This document shows positions 22,201 to 27,638 of a DNA stretch of 27,638 nt, piece by piece (position 1 is the stretch's first letter; each line of letters begins with the position of its first letter). Both the position numbers and the translations under genes were made by a program. The DNA comes from Ectocarpus siliculosus (lineage: Eukaryota > Sar > Phaeophyceae > Ectocarpales > Ectocarpaceae). The stretch lies in contig FN649736.1 in the NCBI GenBank assembly GCA_000310025.1, forward strand, positions 265,310 to 292,947, in the 5' to 3' direction. The notes under the pieces are model-generated. The model was not told where the DNA came from. It worked only from the letters and a program-made list of their open reading frames with translations, and did not search any database.

Positions 22201-24792
22201 GCGGTGGTGTTTGTGTCGTATTGTAGAGTAGAAGTACTTTTCTTTTTTTTTCCCCGTTGTTCCGCCTCCCTTTTGTTACGAGCACTTGTCACAATATGAC
22301 GTCACTCTTCGTTCTCTCTATTTCCTGTCGTTGGCTCGTGCGGCGTTATGCTCGCGCGCACAGGGCGCTCGCCTGACGGCTTACGAGTTTGTCGCCGACG
22401 GGCTGCCCGGCACGCTGATCCCTGATTCCGCCGCTTCTTTCCTCATGGCTCAAGGTACGGTCTTTACACCTCTTGCGCTTACAGCAGTGTTGTGTGATGG
22501 TGGCACAAGCTGCAGTCCATCTGCAAGAGGATCTGTATTGTCCACTATGGGCGAAGTTATAGGCAGTGTACAGGTGTGCTTTGGATTTGTTTCTGGTGGG
22601 TTCGACAAGCAAAAAGGGCGTCAGAGAGCATTTTAGAACCTTTGGGGACAAGACCGAGGCTTACCAACTCAGCCGGGATGCGCCGCACATTCCGTCAAGG
22701 ACAAGAGCGTTAGGAAACACCACATGGCTGCCCCCGCCCCTCCCCACCGCTGATTCGTTCTCGGTGTAGCGTCTGTCTAGTGGGTAGACCACCCGAACGA
22801 TATGTATGCCCCACCCCCCAGCTTTTCAAGAGCGGATATAAGAGTCTACCACCTAAAGATTGCGGCTGTGCGTGATGAAAAGCCGCCCCCCCCCACGGCT
22901 TCGAATGCGAAGACCGTGTTCATGTAGTCGCGGAATGTCTGTGGTACGAAGAGGAGAGGGAAGTGTACATTACTGAGCTGGGAAAAATACAAGGGACGTA
23001 CAGGGAGATGTTTGAGGCATGGAATAGAGAGGAGAGGACGGTAGCTGTACTGGGGAGTAGGAAGTGGTTTGAAAAGGCGGGAAGGGATATCGTTAGGATA
23101 GACAGACTAGGGAAGACATTTTTGAGCCACCTTTGGCAAAGTAGGAAGGAACGATTGGCCATCGGTGATCGGTCTTGTGCGAACAATGCTCCGTCCTCTC
23201 GAGGACGCGTGGTCAATGGTCTAACCGCTAAGGCATGCAAAACATAAGAGTACGCCCCCCCCTCCACCCCCCCCCGGTGTTTGTCATCGGGGTTGGGTTG
23301 TCGTCGCTTGGCAACGACGTTGTAAAACAAGCCGCCGCCCCCGGTGTTTGCCATCGGGGTTGGGTTTTCGTCGCTTGGCAACGACGTTGTAAAACAAGCC
23401 AATTCACTTCGTGAACTAGGCAACCAGGTTACCGTTTTTTTTTTACCTCTGTTTTTTTTTGCGGCAACCATAATGGTGGTCAAGTAGATCATGTTGTGCG
23501 GGGTCGAGAACCCTCACTCCGCGCAAGGGGGATGATCGCACCACGTTGTGTTAAAATGGTCAAACATCCTCGAGGCAGGTACACAGCAGTGCTTATAACT
23601 GTCTCTGGAATTGAAAGCACCAGAAAATAAATTAAGTCATACGCAGTTGTCATCCGTACGCAAGGAAGTAAGCACAAGATACCGAACACCCTTAGCAGGA
23701 TGCAGCGCACCCTTTATGCGACTCGCCGAATACCTCACGGCGCTTCGCGCTTGGTGACGTGAGAGCCTGGTCCGGTGAGAACCCGGCGTGCTCCGTCCCG
23801 GCTTTGTAGGGATGCGAGGTCAATGGTCTAACGACTACGGCATGCACGACTATGAGTACCCCCCCCCCCCCCCCCCTGTCCAAACGCAAGGATGATGGCC
23901 AGCTCCTGGTTCGTCCTGGTGAAACGTAGCCTGGGCCGGCGAAAACCTGGCGTTTCGCTCCGTCCCGGCATTATCGGGATGGGAGGTCAATGGTCTAACG
24001 GCTACGGCATGCGTTTACATGAGTACACCCCCCGTCCCCCCGCCCAATGACCCCAGGAAAAGTGGATGCCGTCGCGGTCGGTGCTGACAGGGTGGCCGCC
24101 AACGGGGACACCGCGAACAAGATTGGCACCCTGCAGCTCGCCATCGCGGCGGCACACTACGGCATCCCCTTCCTTGTCGTCGCGCCGCTCACGTCCTGCG
24201 ACCCCGAGGTGAGCGTGCTGATGTGTATCATTCTCCTTTTCAGGGCGAATCAGAAAATAATCGTGGTGTGCTAGTGTCGTCCGGAGCTCCAGGGTTGGGC
24301 TCCTGAGGGTCAGTAGTTCTGCGCAGGTTTCTCGAACCAGTGATCTTTGTGCTGTTGTGTGGGGTTCAGCATCAGGGACTCGCGCTGAGTGTGTTTCGCG
24401 CGATGAAGCCAGCTTGGTCGTAGCCTCGACGATATCTCTGCTGTGTGTCTATGGGGCAACGGAGTATATATGGTACTACTCGAGAACTCTTTAACAGACG
24501 CAGTAGGAGAGTCGGTTGCCCTTGACCAAGCCCCCCCCCCCCCGTCCAGACCGCCACCGGAGGCGGCATCAGCATCGAAGAACGCCCGGCGTCGGAACTC
24601 AAGACTGTGGCGGGCACCAAGATAGCGCCGGACGGCATCTCCGCTTGGAACCCTGCGTTCGACGTCACCCCGGCCAGGCTCATCACCGCGATAGTCACGG
24701 ACAAAGGATGTGTGCCTAGGAAGGAGGCGACAGGAGACAAGGACAAGGAGTTCGACGTGAAGGCGTTTTGCCAAGCAATGTCTACGGGCGAG
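16299..24792 (+). CDS. mtnA: MtnA domain (methylthioribose-1-phosphate isomerase), exons 1-9
   Basis: Landmarks in order are [20 protein letters not shown] (about 15-34), [18 protein letters not shown] (53 on), [18 protein letters not shown] (91 on), LTHCNTG with the catalytic-type Cys178, [40 protein letters not shown] with the catalytic-type Asp258, NKIGT, and WNPAFDVTP (331 on). Both residues known to act in the isomerase are present, so it should be active. Length (379) is normal for the family, and the domain ends naturally at exon 9. Intron 1 is the longest (2165 bp) and intron 7 is packed with repeats; introns 2-6 and 8 show little beyond minor repeats. Confidence 0.92.
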
Positions 24793-26817
24793 GTAGGGTC
24801 TGCCGTTTTGATATGTCGCATCGCCTCGTCGTTACCAACGCGCGACATTACGCCCCGTTCCTGCTTCCCTCGCATGCATCAACCTGTATGTGCTCATGAG
24901 TCTGTGTCGTTCACGGCAGGAGGCGTGTGCCGCCCTCCTTGAGCTTGCTCGCAACTGTAAGCCGTGCCCACGTGGGACTTTCTTCTGGCGTTCGAGGAAT
25001 TTCAGCTGTGTTTCCCAAGGCTCAACGCTATTGCTTCATGCTACTGTGGCGTTTTCGGGCATCCGTCCAGATGTTGGAAAAGAGGGACATCAGTCTTCCC
25101 CCCAACAGCCGTGCGCGATCGGAGTCAAGTGAGATATGCCCGACCTCTCATTACCATCGTACTGCTGTGGTCTTCGTTGCCGCATGCAGGGACAACCGGA
25201 CCAGCCACCCCCCAACCCGGAAGCCACCGCGCCCTCGGCTTCATTGGAAACCCCTGAGGGATACCGCGCTCTGACCGGAGAGGGGGCGATAGCCGAGTAC
25301 CTCGCGGGCCTCCCCAAGTAAGCAAAGCGGGTGGCCATTTTGTATAGCCTTGTCTTTAGCAAGCGCAGACGGAGTAGTGCTTGGAGCAACAGCGGAATAA
25401 GTGTGTACATGGTTCAGTTCTGCCTCGTGTACCGCAACGTTTGACCCATGGGCGGCGGATTCCTGTTTTGGAGAGATACTTGTAGGTCAAATTTCTTGGT
25501 TTTGTCTTTTGGCGACATGTGGCCAGCGACGCGACGATAGAGCGTCGGCGGTGGGGTCAACAGTGGTTGGGAAACGTATACCTACCTATCTCGCCCGATT
25601 TCGTCCAAAATACCTGCATGATGTTCTTTGGTCAGCGGGTGTGTGTTGGTGTGCTTTGTCTCGCGCGCTGGCAAATCAACGCGGGCAATTATCGATGTCA
25701 TTATTTGCTCAACATGAGTTAACCGCGCGCGACCAGTCAGCACCTGCCGCACTACGCCAAGGCGAAGGTTTTCTAGTCTTCGCTGTCGCGTGCCGTCTCC
25801 CTGTGAGCCCTCCCGCTTAGTGTAGATTTGCTCTCGCGCTTCATCGTATTTGGCCGCGCGCTGTCGATGGCGCCGCCGCGGCGGCGGGAGAGCGGCGGCG
25901 GCGGCGATGCCGGGAGTCAGGGTAAGGGTGCCGCTGATGTGGTTGCCGCCCGGGGTCGCCGCTGTTTCACTCCCCCTATCTTTTTAGCGTAGTACACGTG
26001 AATGCTGAAAGAGGCAGGTATCACAGCTCCCTTGTGCTGGTCTTGGCCCCTTCCTTCCTGGGCAGGGAGTGAAACCTAGTGAAAGAGGTGATCTGTTGCG
26101 ATCGTTGCAACACAAGATGCCTCGGGACCTCCATGGTCTTCTCTCAACAGGCGCCACTACACGCACGCAGGCGACTTTAACGGAGGTCAGCGTGGCCGGC
26201 GCGACCGCTCGAGGTCACCCTTCGGGATACTCGTCGGCCACAGTAGCGCTAATCACCGAGGCGACAAGGAAATCGCTCCTGAGATGTCGGCGATCAGCAG
26301 CCGAAGAGTACCCCGAATGACTACCTCGAGTGGTTACACCGGCCACGTTGATCTCCGTTACCGGTCGTCTACGTCTAGTGGCGTCTGTTGAGAGAAGACC
26401 ATGGAGGCTCCGGGGTATTCTGTCTAGTATCCTGTTTCGCACGTGGGATTAGACCCACCAAACCTGTCGTTTCTCGTCTCCGAGCCAAGAGTCACGCTCG
26501 ACGCACCGGGGGGTGACTTTTCAAAGTGTGCAACTGCCAGCTGTCTGTCTCAGTCGGGGGAAATTGCCACCCTGTCGGCTCCACACGTCTGTGCGGTTTG
26601 GTGCGACTCGTTGGGCTATACACCTTGACTGTCCCTTCGTGACCGTCCTCACGCTGCGTCCCGCCGTTGGTTTGCGCCTGTTCCGTCCCGTGTGCCGGCG
26701 AGATAGGGTCATGGCGCTGATTGGCGCGTCGAGCGCGGCCGACGTCGTGTCGGAGGAGTTCGGGGACGGTAACCTTAACCTCGTCTTCCGCTGCAGGTGA
26801 GAGGGAGGGGGGGGGGG

Positions 26818-26853
<36 letters not shown>

Positions 26854-27445
26854 AAGAGACAGACAGACAGACAGACATAATCAGACACACAAACAGACGT
26901 ATGTGTAGAGAGGTTTGACACCGTTACCCTTGGTCTTAAGGGTGAAACACGCCCCCTTCCTCCCATCACGTGCGTCGGAATGCCACCGTGCCTTTTCTTC
27001 GTGCTTGTTTTTCGCGGGGGCTAATGTTGCTGCTCTTGGTGTCACCACTTTCACTGGCGCTGCTCCAGGAATTAGAATTGAACGGCCCGGCAACTTTTCC
27101 TGACAATATCGTGTCGTAGTTTGCCGGGCTTGGCGCCTTTCAAACGAAAGAGTTTCCGCCGCCCTGTCGCTCCCCGAAACGTTTGGCATTGTACTGCGTG
27201 GCTCATTCCGCGTGCGATGATCGGCCCTTAACTCTCCGAACTGTTTTTACCCCTCCCACCGAACGACCAGTGTCGAAAACGTGCTGACTCCATGTGTCCT
27301 GGTTTTTGTCTGGCCCTGAGAAGTGATTCTGATTCCTACCACCCGTGTGTCGACGCTTGATCGCGGCAACAGGGGTCCGGCTGGGGACGCCGGCGGGACG
27401 GTGATCGTGAAGCAAGCGTTGCCCTATGTCCGCTGTGTCGGGGAG
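16299..27445 (+). CDS. MTNAK: bifunctional methylthioribose-1-phosphate isomerase / methylthioribose kinase fusion, 3' end off window
   Basis: Seen: twelve exons, 16299-16342, 18508-18619, 19503-19618, 20255-20439, 21122-21205, 21903-22012, 22364-22454, 24057-24208, 24550-24792, 25190-25317, 26707-26796 and 27373-27445. All introns are GT-AG and phases match throughout, giving 476 codons before the right edge. Residues 1-379 are a complete MtnA, about 380-403 a Pro/Ala/Ser linker, and 404 onward the MtnK N-terminus. Known: MtnK phosphorylates methylthioribose and MtnA converts methylthioribose-1-phosphate to methylthioribulose-1-phosphate, consecutive cytosolic steps of methionine salvage. 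A MTNAK fusion is described in Tetrahymena. The ATG at 16299 gives [14 protein letters not shown] and a split Arg codon leading into the conserved [11 protein letters not shown]. The caution is a two-gene alternative: an ATG at 25184 immediately precedes the exon 10 acceptor, in frame. Confidence 0.8.
16770..16830 (+). repeat. 30-bp tandem duplication
   Basis: Two adjacent copies share AATCGATATGTG, then GAGGAATGTG, in the first intron of the MtnA-MtnK gene. Confidence 0.7.
17272..17690 (+). repeat. 42-bp degenerate minisatellite, about 8 units
   Basis: Units follow the pattern CACCTCGGGCAAACATACCC, then GATCACCTATGC and a TTCAGAT-like joint, with many substitutions. A short ATTCCAATCC repeat precedes the array at about 17276-17322. 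It lies in intron 1 of the MtnA-MtnK gene. The 42-bp period makes false 14-residue-periodic reading frames. Confidence 0.8.
20117..20178 (+). repeat. 22-bp repeat, 3 copies
   Basis: Three units of the form CGTAACAACGTTATCTCTCAAA, with small changes, lie about 80 bp before the exon 4 acceptor. Confidence 0.75.
21665..21845 (+). repeat. ~70-bp degenerate repeat, about 2.5 copies
   Basis: Successive segments end with CTCGGCGGAGTGCGTTGTGA, GTACTCAGTGGGGTGTTCTG and ATAATCAGTGGGATGTTGT, about 65-75 bp apart. They sit just upstream of exon 6 (acceptor 21901-21902). Divergence is high. Confidence 0.5.
22880..23206 (+). mobile_element. 5'-truncated LINE remnant (reverse transcriptase C-terminal region)
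   Basis: An open frame reads [20 protein letters not shown], the Cys/His knuckle and ExC-x2-Y-x3-R pattern found at the C-terminus of many non-LTR retrotransposon polymerases. A helical, charged tail follows ([20 protein letters not shown], then [11 protein letters not shown]). The polymerase itself is absent, so this is a dead 3' fragment. It lies in intron 7 of the MtnA-MtnK gene and runs directly into repeat copy B. Confidence 0.65.
23205..23876 (+). repeat. poly-C-ending dispersed repeat, copy B
   Basis: This is a near-identical copy of 1303-1990 in the same orientation. It has the signature at 23210-23255, a C-rich run, two tandem hairpin units (23276-23337, 23341-23400), the TTCAC/GTGAA hairpin, T runs, the shared body and a second signature at 23818-23858 followed by about 17 C. 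Differences are scattered point changes and run-length changes, so both copies come from one recent source. Confidence 0.9.
23928..24045 (+). repeat. poly-C-ending repeat, 3'-end-only copy C
   Basis: Only the last ~110 bp of the repeat is present: AGCCTGGGCCGGCG, then CTCCGTCCCGGC, GGGATG, the signature GGTCAATGGTCTAACGGCTA and a C-rich tail. The tail runs to within about ten bases of the exon 8 acceptor (24055-24056). Confidence 0.85.
25190..27445 (+). CDS. mtnK: linker and N-terminus of methylthioribose kinase (MtnK), exons 10-12, partial
   Basis: Exon 10 gives [20 protein letters not shown], then [19 protein letters not shown], the usual MtnK opening. Exon 11 has the nucleotide-binding-type motif [10 protein letters not shown]. 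Exon 12 has [15 protein letters not shown], the family's ATP-binding Lys strand. The next expected residues (SWP...) are not found before the right edge, so later exons lie beyond 27638. MtnK is typical of bacteria, plants and some protists; animals and yeast use a phosphorylase instead, which fits a non-opisthokont host. Confidence 0.88.
26111..26424. repeat. large foldback (inverted repeat), arms ~125 bp
   Basis: The arms 26111-26238 and 26300-26424 are imperfect reverse complements around a ~61-bp loop. Both contain CTCCATGGTCTTCTCTCAAC when read inward. The arms also translate to matching peptides in opposite directions (HGLLST...), a by-product of the symmetry. No clear target duplication is seen, so it may be an old foldback transposon or an inverted duplication. 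It lies in the intron before MtnK exon 11. Confidence 0.85.
26805..26880 (+). repeat. G-run, GA and GACA microsatellites
   Basis: About ten G, then (GA)n, then (GACA)n follow immediately after the exon 11 donor (26797-26798). Confidence 0.95.
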
Positions 27446-27638
27446 GTGAGCAATAATCAGTTCGTGCGTCGCTCGTTTCTCTTTTGTTTTTCATTGATGC
27501 CGAACTTTGCCTTTTTTTTCATTGCTATTCCTTGTGCTGTTGTTGTGTTCTCGAACAGCGCCGACTGCCACAGCAGCGATCACATCGTGTCGACCCCGTT
27601 TCTGTGCTGTTCACGGGTGAACTTGTGGAACTTCGTCA

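Noticed and set aside
21666-22292. 208-residue minus-strand open frame
   Set aside because: It overlaps MtnA exon 6 on the opposite strand and intronic repeats; composition is low-complexity and no family is recognised.
26881-27189. 102-residue minus-strand open frame near the right edge
   Set aside because: It lies in the intron between MtnK exons 11 and 12 and shows no recognisable domain.

Overview
This is a stretch of an intron-rich nuclear eukaryotic genome. Three multi-exon protein genes can be assembled by hand from short exons flanked by GT...AG introns of about 0.35 to 2.2 kb, with matching reading phase at every junction. A tocopherol-pathway prenyltransferase indicates a photosynthetic lineage. 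The long T/GT-rich introns, many short exons and abundant intronic repeats fit a stramenopile alga, most likely a brown alga of the Ectocarpus type. The species is inference; the gene families are read directly from the sequence.

Layout. Positions 1-260 are a homopolymer-riddled stretch that looks like a bad contig end. On the + strand, 440-4000 holds the last three visible exons of a homogentisate phytyltransferase (VTE2/HPT-like UbiA prenyltransferase); its 5' part lies off the left edge. Its two introns carry a poly-C-tailed dispersed repeat and a large 63/64-bp satellite. Positions 4001-6993 form the convergent gap, with short duplications and no secure gene. On the - strand, 15576-6994 is a complete ten-exon gene for a 431-residue type I membrane L-type lectin (ERGIC-53/VIP36 family cargo receptor): signal peptide, lectin fold, acidic and coiled-coil stalk, one membrane span and an 11-residue cytosolic tail. 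Its introns hold two TA-flanked non-autonomous DNA transposon families. Positions 15577-16298 are a divergent intergenic region.

On the + strand, 16299 to the right edge is a gene with twelve exons in the window. It encodes complete methylthioribose-1-phosphate isomerase (MtnA), a short Pro/Ala/Ser-rich linker, and the start of methylthioribose kinase (MtnK). Both act early in methionine salvage: MtnK phosphorylates methylthioribose and MtnA isomerises the product, so the predicted fusion joins two consecutive steps. The kinase continues beyond position 27638. Its introns hold a LINE C-terminal remnant, a second poly-C repeat cluster, a 42-bp minisatellite and a large foldback.

The three genes are not an operon and have no evident shared pathway. 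The main points of interest are the MtnA-MtnK fusion, an L-type lectin whose usual metal/sugar-binding residues are partly replaced, and a family of poly-C-ending repeats that appear to supply pyrimidine tracts for splice acceptors.
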